From positions 81,916-145,915 of the forward strand of contig CAMPDV010001028.1 in the NCBI GenBank assembly GCA_946699065.1: a stretch of 64,000 bases of DNA. Reading direction: 5' to 3'. Below the pieces are notes generated by a model that was not told the origin of the DNA, ran no database searches, and saw only the letters and a program-made list of their open reading frames with translations. Source of the DNA: Loxodes magnus. Taxonomy: Eukaryota > Ciliophora > Karyorelictea > Loxodida > Loxodidae. Of this stretch, positions 13,400 to 26,969 are shown in pieces. The position numbers and the translations under genes were made by a program. How positions within the stretch are numbered: the stretch's first letter is position 1; each line of letters begins with the position of its first letter.

Positions 13400-16300
13400 C
13401 AATCGGGTTTATGCTACTTTTTATATGACTTTTTTCTTTTAATCCCTTTATATAATGGTTTAAAATGACAGATTTTACTTTTAATTTTTTTCTTATTATA
13501 TCTTAAATGTATACAAAGTTTTAAACTGTTTTATATTATTTTTTTCAATTTCAATTATTTTTTTAAAAAAAATGTAATTATTAATTAAAAGTAAAAATGT
13601 TTGCTTTTATTTTGAGCATTTAGTTATTTTTAAATAAAAATTATCCATAGTTCCTCAATAAAGCATTATTTTGTTTATAAATTAAATTAAAAAATAATCA
13701 TAATAATTCTCTTAACAGATGTTCTATGATTAATTCTTTTATCGAAGGATCTTTAAATATAGTCTTTTCTTCTTACCCATCAATCTTTGAAATTAGCATG
13801 ATGGACATGAATATCTTATTTTTTATCATGTTTTCTTAAGTGGGGACTATTTTATGACAAGGTATATTCAGTTTTAACAGCGATCCTAGTATATTATTCC
13901 AAAATAAATGAGTTTCTAAACATTTCTCTTCTAATTTTTTTCAATCAGAAATAATATAATAATTTTATTCTTAAATAATGTTATGTAATTTTTTATATAA
14001 CTAATTAATATTTTACTTATCATAAAATAATAGTAAGATAATACTCAAAAGTTTCTTTTTAATTATTAAAGTTTTATTACTTTTTATAATAGAAATATTT
14101 AGAATATTTTATTTAATTTTGCTATTAAATAGACATTGGAAAAATCATTAGTATTTAAAAGAAAAAAATTTAGATTTAGATAAAAATTAAAGGTAATAAT
14201 AATAAAAAATGAAGTTAAACTATGTGATTTTTTATTTTTTTATACATTTCTATTTACTAATTAGAAATTTTATCCTTTAAATATAAATAATTTTAAATAA
14301 AATTAAGATTATAATAATTAAAATTATATTTTTCATTATTTTAATCATTTATTAGATTAGATATGTAAAACTAAATTACGAATATAAAAATATAATTTAA
14401 GATTTAAACAGTTTGATCAAGAAATTTTTATATTAAAATGTTTTGAGGTTTTCTATTTCAATATTCTTGATTGAGAAAATCCTTAAATATAGTAAACAAA
14501 GTTAGATATTGAAATATCTAATCTCTTTTGAATTTAATTTTCGAATATATTTTAATTTTATAAATGTAAAGCAGAAATATATAAATTTGTAAAGGCAGCA
14601 TTTATATAATCTGATTGCATAATTAATTTTATATTAAGAATAAAGAATTAGCTAAATTATATGGAAAAAATTAGCCTAAATTAAAACTGAGCAATAAAAT
14701 ATTTAAAGTATGAAATAAAGAATAAAGAATAATGACAAATAATCATAAAAAATACGAGAGACTTTTCAAGTAAAATAAAAAGAAGGCTATAATTTTTAAA
14801 GGAAAACACTTGAATAATTGCAACTTAGTAGGATATAAGGTAAATCTCATTTGATTTTTTTTTGGTGATGACTGAGAAGTAATTTTCTATGCAAACTTTT
14901 TTTTTTACAAAAGATAAAAAATTATATGTTAAGCTTGAAAAATTTATTTATGCAATAAATCATCATTTTGCAAGCAAATTTGATATTATGTAAATAAATT
15001 ATTCTAATCTTTTTTCTAATTTCTTTAAACTCAATGATCCAAATTATAGAATATTACAAAAGAAAATTAACATATTTTATGTGTTTTACTAAAATTTTGA
15101 AATGAATTAAAATATAAAAATCATTATAAGTTGCGTTTTATGACTATATAGCACAAAATTGATAAATGAATTAAATTATAGAAATAATGAAAATTGCAAT
15201 TGATTATTTACTTAGTAATGATACAATTTTATATTCAGTTCAAATGAAATAACATTAAGAAAAAAATGTTTGATTTTATATTAGTCTCAGAAATTTCTAA
15301 TCATATTATTGTAAAATTAAATCAACTAAAAAGATAAATTTTCTCATTCATTTTTCAGTAGAAAATTTAGACCAATTTCCAAGGATTTTTCCTTTTAGAC
15401 TTCTGTAATTTAAAAATTTTATTTTCTTCTTACTATGTTTATTTTTCCTTTAAAAGATTCTAAAAAAGTATACATTATAAATAAGTTATTTTATATGAGC
15501 ATAACTTTCTTAAGTAGCAATAGATAAGTTTGAAAGATTAACTATAAAATATTGCTTTTTGAAGAACTTATAAGAATAATGATAGCATTATAATTATAAA
15601 TTAACTCTATGATTTATTTTAATAAAACTATAGAATAATTTTATAATTTATTCTTACATTTAGAAGCTAATTTTCAATAAATGTTTACTATCACTAAAAT
15701 AGATAAGCTTAAAGGGGACAAACAAAAATAAATAAAGTTAAAATAAAAATTCTCATTCATAAGATAAACCAAACTATAATTGATTATAGTAAAATGTTTT
15801 TATGTTTAATATCTGTAAAATTTACAAAATTAATGCTGATAAGAAAATAAATACTAAAATGATATTTAATATTTACTTTATTATTCATTAAATATAAAAA
15901 AGGTCATAAACATAAATATTCTATTTATATTTTACTTACTAGAGTTTATAAAGCAATAATTTAAGAATAATTTAAATTCATATAATTAATATAATTATAA
16001 TATTTTATGTATCTAATTAATATTTTCTAGATTTTATAATTTCTAAAATAACATGCATAAAATTTAGAATAATAATCATTTATCATCGGAAAACAAAAAT
16101 ATATTTAATCTCTATTATACCATAAATCTAGTAAGCATCATTTTATTTAAAAGTCAAGAAGTTAAAAAATAAAAAAAAAGAAAAAACAAATAAAAGATTA
16201 TTAAGTCCATTAAAATAGAGAAAATATCTGATTAAATAAATAAAAAAAAAAAAATTAATCTTAATATTTAAGACATGCTTATCATTCGTAAAAGTATTTT

Positions 16301-17380
16301 ATAATAAGGATTAGACTATGAAATTATAAATAAATAGTTATTATTATGAACAGAAAAATAGTAATAAAGTGAAGCAAAGTATCTAGTAAGATAAAAAGAA
16401 TACTCACTAAAATAAATTACTAAAATTCTTCGGGAAAAGGAACAGAACATTGACGGGTCAAAATAAACTTTAAAGGCATAAGAGGTTTCGAAGTTTAGAA
16501 AAAAATAAAAATAAAAGAATATTGAAAAAATTATTAAGATTATATTATCTACTGAATATAGTTACGATCTGCATCATTAAACATACTGGAAAATATTAAA
16601 TACAAAATCAATAAAAGTCTATCCAGAAGCAGATCGAATGTAAAAAAGAAGAATTTATTAATTTTAAAACATTCTTGACTTAATATTTAAAATTATCTAT
16701 AATAAATATTTTTAGTAAGTTAAGACTTTATTTAATTTTACTTAGAATACCTTTAGTTTAATATATAATTAAACATTTATTCTAGATTAAAATATAATTA
16801 AATATTTGACTTTAAAAAAATAATTAAATTTTATTTTTTACTAAATGAACTTTTAGAGAATAAAATGCTTATAACTCTAAATTTGGTTTAAAATCTAATT
16901 GTTTTTCAAAAATTTTTCCAATATTTAGTATAATTTACCATTAACCTAGCATTATAGTAATTTTCCTATATATTTTGAATTTTATTATCCATATTAGTAA
17001 ATATAAATTATTTAATCTATTTGTTTTATTTAATTTTATTTAATTTTATTTAATTTTATTTAATTTTATTTAATTTTATTTAATTTTATGAATACTTAGA
17101 TTTTCATAGAAAACTTGGAAATCATTAAGTATTCAAAAGAACTTTTAATACTTTATAAATTTAATGCTATTTAATAATTATTTTATTTAAATAAATTAAG
17201 TTATGTTATGCATTATTTAAAGATTTATATATTAAAATAGTTATTTACTATCATAAATAAAAGCATATAACATTTATTTAATTTAGATATATTTTCATAC
17301 TCCTCTTTTGCTTTTTTCTTACTGTATAGATTAAAATGTTTTATTTTCCTTATTAGTAATGAAACAGTATTAAAAATATT
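13400..17380 (+). repeat. segmental duplication, copy 1
   Basis: Parallel to 26.97-30.18 kb. Matching landmarks occur in the same order: a block after ACTCTTATATTTACAATC (13.43 kb), GGTCATAAACATAAATATT (15.90 kb), a block around TTAGAATAATAATCATTTA (16.07 kb), the GAAGCAAAGTA block (16.37 kb) and ATTTACTATCATAAATAAA (17.24 kb). Between landmarks the copies have diverged. No gene is recognised inside. Both copies lie just downstream of an ORF1 element, so the duplication may include that element or be part of a longer one. Confidence 0.65.
17025..17091 (+). repeat. tandem 10-base repeat (TTTATTTAAT)n
   Basis: About six and a half near-perfect units. The matching place in the other copy of the duplication (about 29.89 kb) has only about one unit, so the array expanded after the duplication. 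Confidence 0.75.
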
Positions 17381-18479
17381 ATACTATTATATATTGCTAT
17401 TATATAAAATGGCACCTAAGCAAGAACAAGTTCAATTTGAAGAAGAAGACTATTATTGAGAACTAACTCACTTTATAAGCTAATATATGACTAACAAAAT
17501 GAAGGTGAAGTCACTCTAATAAGTTATGTTATTTATTATAGCTATTTATTTTTATTTTCTTATAAAATTTTGTAATTATATCAGTTTTTAATATATAAAC
17601 ATATTTAGATATAAATTATTAAATATAATGAATTACAAATTTATTTCTTGACATTTAGTAAAAATATCTAGCTGCTCAAAAGGTAATAGTATTTTAAAAG
17701 CTTAATTAAGCATACTTTAAGTTATATAAATCTCTTCATATGAGCTTTCTTAGCATAGTTTGTGATTTAATTTTCTCACCTCTGAGATCATCAATCTATC
17801 CAACCTGCTAACTCTTATTTTAGTTTTTTCTCTTTCATCTACTTAAATAAAATCTTATTTAATCCTTCCATGCTTATTTAAAATATTTCAACTTTAGTTT
17901 GCAGTTAAACTAGCGGCATTAAATATCTTCTTTTTTAAAGTTACTCATATTTTACTAAAATTAATAAATCTTAGCTGATTTATTTTATTAAATATACTAA
18001 TTACTCTAAGTTTGGATAATATTTACGATTAAAGCAATTACATCGCATATTATCTTTTCAAGACTATCAAGCTTTTCAACTGAACCATTGTTTTCTTTTA
18101 AGACTCATCTTTATTATAAAAGACCTCAACCACCATCAACTAAATCTGATTATCCAGTCTTTTCAGATTTTTTAATTAATTTCAATTAATAGATATTTTT
18201 AATATTTCTAATAGAGCAGAATCACAAGAAACTTTTTAGATTTAGTTAAGACTATTAACTTTTTCAGTTATTCAGAAATTGTTTTGACTTAAGTTAAGAT
18301 TTTGTAAAGATGAAAATCAGAATTATTTGATATATTTCTCTGAAATTCTTTTATGTGATAGTAATAATGATGCTATCTACTAAATTTTAAATCGATTATC
18401 ATCTAACCATTCTATTAAATTATTATCCAAGATTTGATTTACAAGGCTAGTAAACTTTCTTTGTCGGTTTATTTATTTC

Positions 18480-19480
18480 AAGCATTCTACCTTTACGGAT
18501 AGATAAGCCCGATTGATAAGCTTTTTTTATAACTCCAGATAACTTATTTTGTTATGTTCTACAAATAAAGCTCTAAATTAAATTTAAACTAAAAGAGTTT
18601 TTGACATTTATAACTGAAGAATTGCTTCCTTCAATTATAGATGCTAGTAAATATTTTTATGCTTTTTAAATATAATCTTTAACTCCTCAATTTTTAATTA
18701 CTCTTGTTATAGTCACATTTTTTATTTCTTCCTTTTTCATTTTTTTCGCTTCTAATAATTCTAGTCTTCTTGACATTAGCTTCTTATGTAAATTTTTATT
18801 TTATATATCTAAATACTTCAATTTAAACCTTTAAAATTAGTTTATATATTCTTGATCGTATAGTATGAGATGCCTTAAATCATAATTCCCATTTTTTTCC
18901 GATATTCAATCTCTTATATTAGAATAGTGCATGCATTTAAAGAAATGCTTGAAAGTATCGTATTCTCCACACATACAATAGAGATTATCAATAGGATAAT
19001 GACTATCTTAAAGATCTTTTCGAAAACTATAGGATTAGGTTCTAAGTTTTCACATGCTGATAATTTATCGTCTATACTATTAGTTTAACTTTATATAAGT
19101 AATTTGTGAAAAATATTAAAGATTACCAAATTACTCAGTATATATTTTAGCTATTTACATTCCCTTAAATTTTTGAGAGTTGGATTAAAGAAATATTGTT
19201 GTATTTTGTCTCTTGAATACTTGGTAAAAATTTTAAGATTGATATTATTCTAATAATTCTGCAGATCTATATTGTAAAGGTCTAATAATTGCTACATTTA
19301 ATCATAGTATTAAAATACTTTATTCCAGATATTAATGAAAAGAGTCTATTTTTATCTTGGAAATCGATACTTTTCTTATTTCATTTTATAGTAAAATCTA
19401 AAGAATGTTATAACCATAATATGCTTAAAAAGTAATAAATTCTGGACAATATGGCATGATTCATTAAAAGTTAAAGATAC
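18480..19480 (-). pseudogene. LINE reverse-transcriptase C-terminal region, degenerate
   Basis: Read on the minus strand with the ciliate code, the tract has good protein composition and carries the finger YCMCGEYDTFKHFFKC (Cys-X-Cys-Gly, X7, His-X3-Cys) near 18,930-18,985. A motif of this kind ends many non-LTR retrotransposon polymerase proteins. A Lys/Glu-rich tail follows towards 18.6 kb. The upstream part (19.0-19.4 kb) is coding-like but I did not find the catalytic Asp-Asp motif. A decayed inverted copy sits at 11.6-11.8 kb. Frame is not continuous, so this is a remnant. Confidence 0.6.
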
Positions 19481-19639
19481 CTATTAATTATAAAATTGAG
19501 AGTTGATAAAAAAGTATGTTACTAAGGAAACAAAGTGATTTGAAAAAAAGGTTATATAATACTGAAGAAAGCAATAGTGTAAGAGACGAGATAAAGATGA
19601 AATATTAAAAAGGTTATTAATTATCCTAAAGATTGAAGC

Positions 19640-20120
19640 AAAATAGTTTCCAATTTATACATACACGAAATCAAATAGATTTATGATTATAGAAATAGTT
19701 TCTATATACGAATTTAGAACCTTTTGTTATAATTTCTAATATTATTTATAATAAAGATACTTCAAAATAAGCACTCTGAGATTTGCATCTGTGGAGACTT
19801 AGATAGCTCGATACATATTTAATAATGTGAAGTTCTTCAAGATCTTATTTAGGAATTTCAAGACTTAAAAAATGATGATTTACTAAAGATATTAACATAT
19901 AATCAAAACTATCTTTTACTTAAATTTCCTATTTAAAGCAGTTAAAATAAATGAATTTTAGAATTAAAAGCTTTTCTGAAAGTTACTTAGAAGAAGAAAT
20001 AAAATTCTTGAGTGAAATGAATTAAATTATAGAATAATCAGGACAAAATTGAAATAGTAGAAAAGTAGAAAGAAGATAAATATGAGTAATAAGTAAATTA
20101 GGATTGATGAAAGAAATGTA
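19640..20120 (+). mobile_element. LINE C-terminal finger and 3' region, dispersed repeat
   Basis: The plus strand encodes CICGDLDSSIHIQQCEVL from about 19,784 to 19,840 (Cys-X-Cys-Gly, His, Cys), a second type of LINE C-terminal finger. The flanks recur at 42.43-42.79 kb (shared blocks such as TTATAATTTCTAATATTA and ATTAAAAGCTTT), but that copy lacks the finger, so one copy has a deletion or the other an insertion. Confidence 0.55.
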
Positions 20121-20810
20121 AGAAAACAATTTAATTATCTATTTGGGAATACAATATAGACATATTAATTGATAATATTATTAATATCTGAAAAAATTAA
20201 ATTTAGCAATTAAAAGTTCCAAAAATCTTTTAGTTTAAAATACCCAGTTTGCATACTAATTTCAATCTTTATTCTAAGAATTTTATCTAATATAAATGTT
20301 ATTTATTTATAATGTAAGAACAATAAATAACATAACCTTAAACATGATTATTGCTACAAAGATAAAATAATCAAAAACATATAAAATTTAGTATAAATTC
20401 CTACTATATTATAGCAAGATAATAGTCTAATCTTTTTACATACATCATACAATTATAAATCATTTATAAAGCCTTTAATTTAAATCTTAAAAAATGTAAT
20501 AAATAGAATCATAAATAGTTCCTAATAGTTTGAAAATAAAATATAATAAGAATCTATTACTTTTGCTTCTTTATTCTTATTAAATTTAGACTATACATTT
20601 AACTTTCTTTTTAGTAGATGAAATTAATAAATAATAAATATTTAATGTGTCTATGTTATATGCATTCACACTTTATCCTGTAATTTATATTAGCAGAATT
20701 ATAGGAATATAAGCCAGTATATCTTAACCTCGCTTCTCTCAAAATTCTTCGTAGTTTATTATCTAATTTTGGTTTTCTCTTTACTGATTAAATCTATAAA
20801 ATGGGTAAAT

Positions 20811-20960
20811 TACAAGTACTCAATATAAGTCTCAATAGCATAGTAAATCAACAAAGACAACTTTAATTTTTTAAAGAAAGTTAAAGAACCTTACTATTAG
20901 TTTTTTAACTTAATAATTTTAGTTAAAAAAATTATACTATTTATCTTTAATTCTATAAGT
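20811..20960 (+). pseudogene. possible LINE endonuclease N-terminus
   Basis: An ATG at 20,811 opens a frame beginning MGKLQVLNISLNSI. This resembles the first strand of APE-type endonucleases of non-LTR elements (pattern: hydrophobic strand, Asn, then Asn-Gly/Ser-Ile). The following segment fits loosely up to about residue 45, after which I lose the similarity. The catalytic Glu is not seen. Weak call. Confidence 0.25.
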
Positions 20961-23900
20961 ATGGCTATCTTTACTACCTACAGTGCAGTTTATTCATATT
21001 TTTCCTAATATTTTAATCTGCATAGAAAATTAAAATATTCTGTGCATTTTTAAGTCTAATTATATCAGAGCTTGTTCCTTCTTTTTATTTCCAATATAAG
21101 GCAAGCGGATAAAACCAAAAATATTTTCAGGCTTATAATTTTTATTTGTATTTTTCTATTATGCTTTAGTATTTAGAGTTCTATTCTAGAAGCATGAAAT
21201 GATGTCTGAAGCTATAAATTTAACGTTTGATCTAATTTAGTAGCTGAATTCATACTTTTTATTTCTTCTCGTTCTTATTCTCATCTCGTAATTAGTATTA
21301 TATTTCAGAATAAATTATTATTGAAGAAAAATCTGAGAGTGGTAACAAAAGGTTTTTATACAAGATCAACAGAAGACAAGATGAATCATAGTTTGAAACT
21401 TAGCAAAATTAAGTAAGAAAAAATTATACCAACAAACTCTAAGAATAAAGAAAATTAGTTAAGATAGTTAAAAACTACAGCTAGAATGTCATTAATAAAC
21501 ATTAAAAGGTAAAATTTAAAAAGATGCAGTAATTGCGTTAAACAACGAAGTTTAATATAAAAGGACTATGCTAATAAAATTTAGCAAAAGTTACAACTAT
21601 TACTGAGTCTTTTTCTTTGAGATTTCTACTGCCACAAATAGAATTAAATATTCAGTGCTATAAATTTCAAGTCGTTTCATTAGAGTAAATTTGGCTTTTG
21701 ATTATTATTCCATGAACTAACACGTTAACATTTAATTTTCACTATTTACTACTCTTCGATTATCTAAGTTACTCCTTTCACTTTAATCTTCTAAATTCAA
21801 AGATCTAAATTACAGTATATTTATCATTTTCCTTTCTACAATTTAAAAGCTCTGGATTTCCTTTTTATATAGATTTTATGGAAAATAACTAAATTAATTG
21901 AAAAATCTCTTTATAATTAAATTTTAATTATAGGATTTTGGAGTAAATGCTTATTTGAATTAATTACTTTATTTAGTTTTAAAATTATTTTATCCTAATT
22001 AAATTTTTTAGGCTAAAATATTTCTACATTATTAGATCTACAGAATTATCAATAGCTATTTTGTATATTTTTTAATAATTTTAACTTCTAAATTGAAACT
22101 CTTTTTATAATACTGTTCATTTAATTAGCTAGTTACTTGCTAAATGATATAAACCCTTATATAATTCTTAAATTTTTATAAATATGAATAATATTAATTT
22201 CTTCATAATGGAATAAATTGAATATATTTTCTTAAACATTAGCTTTAATAAAGAAGTACTATATAAATATAATCTTATTTCTAACTATTTTATTGCTTAA
22301 TAATTTATTAATAATGGATTATACAATCTCTAATTATAGCTTAATCTTCTTATATTTTTTAGTATATATAATATTCATTATTTACTTATTCATTACTTTA
22401 TTTTTAATACCTTTAAAAAAGGAAAACTTTTCTATCCAAAAGATTTAAGAATTTCTTTCTTAATCTAAAAATAATAAAATTATCAAATATAAGAACTGAT
22501 TGTACTTATGTGTAGTAATATATTATAAATATTAAACAAATTTTAATAATAATTGTATAAAATAATTATGAAAGGAAAAACTAACTAATTTTACTTATTT
22601 TTAATGAAAAATTAGAAATACTTTAGTTTATAAAATTACTAATTAATCATAAAAATAACTAAATCTCACTAAAATTATTGAAAGTATTTTAACCAAGAAA
22701 ATATATTTAAACAACCTTTCTCATCAATTATTTTATAGCACTGGAATTTTTATTATATCCAAGCATTATAAAACATATTTTAAGTTTAATCACTTTTAAT
22801 AACTTCAAGCAGTAAATAAAATATCACAGTCTCTTTTTAAAATTTGGATGAAATACATTAAAATGATTAATTAGTAATTTTTACTTTTGGATAAGATAAT
22901 AGAGAAATATAACAAAGCTTTAAATCAATTTAATTAAATGATAACTTAATAATTAATTGGAGTTAGTTAATTCTATTTAAAAGCGAATTTCTAACTAATA
23001 ACTTTTAATACTCATGTTCAATTTTAATAATTAAATAAATATTTATTACTTCTTACCAATAATAAATATCAATAAATTAATTTTTTATTACACTAAAAGA
23101 ATATAAAATTAAATGCATTTTTATCTTTATATCTAGCATTTAATTTAAATATATCGAAATAAAAATGACTAAATAAATCAATTTACTAAGAATTGGCATT
23201 AATTCAATATTTTTTATTTTTAAGCAATTTTTATATTTATTTTTCTTTTAGAAGTTTATATTATTTTATAAAAGTTCGCCAATAAAATATCATAAAGCTT
23301 ATTATTAAAATAAAAATACTGTGAAATTGTTGTTTATAATAAATTTTTCTTCTTTATGCTTAATTATTAAAATATAATAAGTTTGCTAAAATTCTTTTAA
23401 TATATCAAATACTAAAATAATTCTATTTTTATGCTAAATTTTACTATTCTATTTCTCTTGCAATATTTTACTTCTCATATGAAATTAAGTTTAAATTCTA
23501 ATTAGTATTAAGAATTTTGTTATAATTATCTAAATTTTATTTTAATTATTTAATAGCATAAAAAATTCTATTTATATAATTGCCTCACTTAATCAAATAA
23601 AGAATTTCTTAATCTACTCTGTTATATAAAATGTAAATTATATAGCTTTTTTTAGCTAAATAATATAAAATATAAATACATTATTGAGCTATATTAGCTT
23701 AAAGTTTTAAGTAATTATTAAAATATTTTATTTGATACTTTCTATTCTTTGGCTAATTGCTTTATTTTTATTGAAAGTGATATTTAAATATTTAATCCAT
23801 ATTATATATCTTTAATTTTATTTATCTTACCAACATAAAAAATTATTTTAAATTTACTGTAAAAAATTTGCATCATTTTGATTAAAATTATGATGGATAA

Positions 23901-24300
23901 AATGTATTATTTTTATAATTAGAATACTACCAAATTTTTTTATCAAAAGCCTCTATTTTCTCTATAACAATGCTTTAGTAAATTTAATTTAAATTGCTTT
24001 ATTATCTTATTATTAATGAAGTTATTTTTACTAGCAATATTAAATTTCTTTAAATTTACTTAATTGAAATAATATTTAAACTGTGCATCAATTTGGTTTT
24101 AGATAAAAATTATAAATTTATATATTTTTTATTTATTAAATGTATCTCTATTAAATGATTACTTTCATTTCTTTTGTCTAATTTTTCTAATATTTTAGAT
24201 AATTTTAAGTTCATTATATTAAACTAAATTTTATTTATATTATTCATTTAAATATTAAAATTAATTTTATTTTATCAAATTATAATTTCTATTTGAAAAA
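20961..24300. other. AT-rich tract, no gene seen
   Basis: No motif recognised on either strand. Composition is like the other gene-free stretches. Confidence 0.4.
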
Positions 24301-24303
24301 AAA

Positions 24304-25074
24304 ATGGAATAATCTATTCGCCTTTCCAAAAACCAAATTAAGAACGCAAAAAGGAAAGCTGCGAAACAAATGCAAAGACAACAACAACAAGAAGATAAAT
24401 CAAGTTCCTCCTCTGAAGGAAAAATCATAATCGGAACAATAGAATCGAATCCAGTAAAGGTATAAAAATAATCCGAAATATAAATATAGCTTGACCAAAT
24501 GAAAACAATAATACAAAATTATTAGGAAACAATTTACAACCAAGGGGAAAAAATAAGAGAACTAATGAATACTATCGAAGATTAAAATAACAAGCTTCTA
24601 ATAATTAGACGATAATTGATTTAGAATAATCTAGTCACGGAATAGTAACTATATGAATAATCTCAATCGAATTTTAAGCAAGAACAAAATATGATTATCG
24701 AAAATGTTTCTACATAAGCAAACGTTTAAGAAAAATAGAATGACTAAAAGATTAATATAGATTTAATCAAAAGAATCGATTAACTTGAAAAAAAAGTATT
24801 TCTGAAGAGATTCAAGAAAAAACAAGGCAAACAATGCTATTATTGCAAATCAAAGTGACACTTATTACAAAATTGCGATTAGTGAAGATAAATTTAGATA
24901 AAAGAACAATAAAGAACGTTAAGCATACTCAGCAGACGCTGAATAACCTAAACGGGGATTTACAAGAGAAAACTATTCACATAAAAGACAGAAGATCCTC
25001 TGTGGTTCCATCCACATAAAAAAATGGCGTGGTATCCATCCACGCTAAAAAAATGGTAGCAAAAACCTGGTTGA
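24304..25074 (+). CDS. ORF1/Gag-like protein C (complete, coiled coil + CCHC)
   Basis: The best-preserved ORF1 copy: 256 codons from ATG to TGA in one frame. Order: basic N-terminus (RLSKNQIKNAKRKAAK), poly-Gln, a serine run followed by Glu-Gly-Lys, a long Gln/Glu-rich coiled coil (about residues 55-165), a basic linker, the zinc knuckle CYYCKSKWHLLQNC at about residue 178 and an Arg/Lys-rich tail. TGA must be Trp at several places (for example the Trp before His in the knuckle), yet the frame ends on a TGA that lies inside the loop of the conserved 3' hairpin. It binds nucleic acid if like Gag or LINE ORF1p. No polymerase ORF lies between it and the tail, so the element is non-autonomous or internally deleted. 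Confidence 0.82.
25001..25045 (+). promoter_or_regulatory. two tandem hairpins in element C
   Basis: TGTGG-TTCCAT-CCACA (25001-25016) and GCGTGG-TATCCAT-CCACGC (25027-25045), each followed by TAAAAAAATGG. The unit is single in element B (CATGG/CCATG). Stem bases differ but pairing is kept, which points to selected RNA structure within the 3' end of the coding region. Confidence 0.6.
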
Positions 25075-25083
25075 AAATCCAGG
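25066..25083 (+). promoter_or_regulatory. 3' hairpin of element C
   Basis: Stem CCTGG/CCAGG, loop TTGAAAAT. The ORF1 stop TGA is in the loop. Spacer of about 28 bases to the TTA tail. Confidence 0.65.
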
Positions 25084-25111
25084 GAATGCTAAACTTTAAT
25101 TACTTTTAGTT

Positions 25112-25131
25112 TACTATTATTATTATTATTA
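25112..25131 (+). repeat. (TTA)n tail of element C
   Basis: A run of TTA triplets marks the 3' end of element C. Confidence 0.65.
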
Positions 25132-25984
25132 TAATTTCTAATTTTAATTCTATTTTTATGGTATTTAGTTACATTTTACTATAAGAAACTTTACTTCATA
25201 AACTATTTTTTATTATTCAGTTAAAACTTCTGATAAGCCACTTCCTTTAATATTTTAAACTTTCCTAATAGGTTAGTTTATACATAATCTAGATAAAATA
25301 ATTTCATTTACTCATTATCCAAAATTTTAAAATAATTTCTTGCAATTAAAAGAATTTGAAACATTTGATTAACTTGATATAGATTAAATTTAAATCTTTT
25401 ATTCTTTAAAAATGATCTATTTATAGAGCTTAGATTTCTTTTCTAGCATTTCAATAAAATTAGATATTTTAAAAACTTTTGCATAGATTAAAATTAATTT
25501 AATCTAACTAATAAAAAAAGTTTTAGATAAACTTCATTTCATCATATTTTAAATTTATGCCAATATTACTATGAAATTATTTTCTGACTCTACTTTTTAT
25601 TTATAATTTTAATAAGCATTTTTAGTATTAATACCAATAAGGAAAATATTCTTATATGTTTCATATTTTAAAATATATTCTTCTTTTTATTATAAAATAG
25701 TGCTATTATAGATTATTATTTATAAGCAGCCTTTATAAAAATATCAATCATAATTTAAAGATTTTTCACTTAATAATATAATTTATTTTATTATTCTATT
25801 TTTAAGTTAACAAATAAATTCAAAACCTTAAATTCAAGACCTAAAACTTGAAGTAACTTCAGACCAAAAGATGTTGTATAGGAAGGAGATTGAAGAAAAA
25901 CCCTGTCGATAAGTAGCCAGGTAGAAAATAGCTCAATAACAAACTAATTAATCATTCATTTCGTAAATTTATTAGTTAATAAAT

Positions 25985-26400
25985 AAATTTGCTTACTTAT
26001 TAAAGTCAAGGAATGTTTGAAAACTAAAAAACACTTCTTTTTATGTCCGATCTCCTGGGCAGATTTCTACTGATTTTTCACTTTATATTTTTTAAGATGC
26101 TTTTTGAAACTCAGATATTCTGTAGCGATATCTGATTTATAATTCAATCTCAATAATTAAAATTCTTTAATTTTCATCTTGCTCGAACTTGCAAAATTCT
26201 TACTCCTTTTACAGTTTATTTTGTCCCGTAACAGTTCGGTTCGTTTTTTCGAAGTATTTTGTGATTTATTTAAGTGAGCATTCTTTTTATCTTACTAACT
26301 ACTTTGCTTTATTTTATTACTATTTTTCCACTCTTAATAATAGCATTTTATTTATGATTTCATATTCTAATCTTTATTAGATAACTAATAATAGAATTTC
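25985..26400 (-). repeat. inverted copy of the 28.9-29.3 kb repeat
   Basis: The reverse complement matches 28,885-29,275 closely (shared stretches such as TTTTCAAACATTCCTTGAC, AATCAGATATCGCTACAGAA and GAAAAAACGAACCGAAC). The two arms are about 2.5 kb apart. The arm that reads sense in copy 2 may encode a fragment of protein (FDRTKQTVKGL region), but I do not recognise it. Confidence 0.75.
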
Positions 26401-26969
26401 AAGAATTTCTATAAATTAATTCACGATTTTTTAATTAATAATATCAAATTAAGTAAATTTAGTTAATTTTTAATTTAAAATTCGTAACTAAAAACTGTAT
26501 ATATATTTTAAATTTAATATATACCAGTACCATTTAGACATAAATTATATGACTGAGCATTATTCAAATTATTATATATAAAAGTTATTTTAGATAATTT
26601 TTATGTATTTAAATCAGAAAAATTATAACAAAAAAATTAGTTTAATATTTTGAAAAATTTGAAAATTTGAAGCAATTTTTATTATTAATACTCTTGAATA
26701 ATATGAAGCTTTACTCTATCTATTTTAGAAAATCTTAATGTGGTTGATAAGTGATATAATTTTAAATTCGTTATAATATATGTATTTTAAATTTTATTTT
26801 CATTTTTTAAAGATTTTTTAAGCTTACAATTATTTTTTAAATTTTAGTTTATTGTTTTTAATTTTATTGCAAATATTAAATTTTAAATAACTTTTAATTT
26901 GTTCAGTTTTTTTACAAATTATATAGCTTATTTTTGTGATTCACAAGATAGATATATTTATAAAATTAT

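Noticed and set aside
24834-25019. 61-codon standard-code ORF
   Set aside because: Shadow frame over the zinc-knuckle end of ORF1 copy C.
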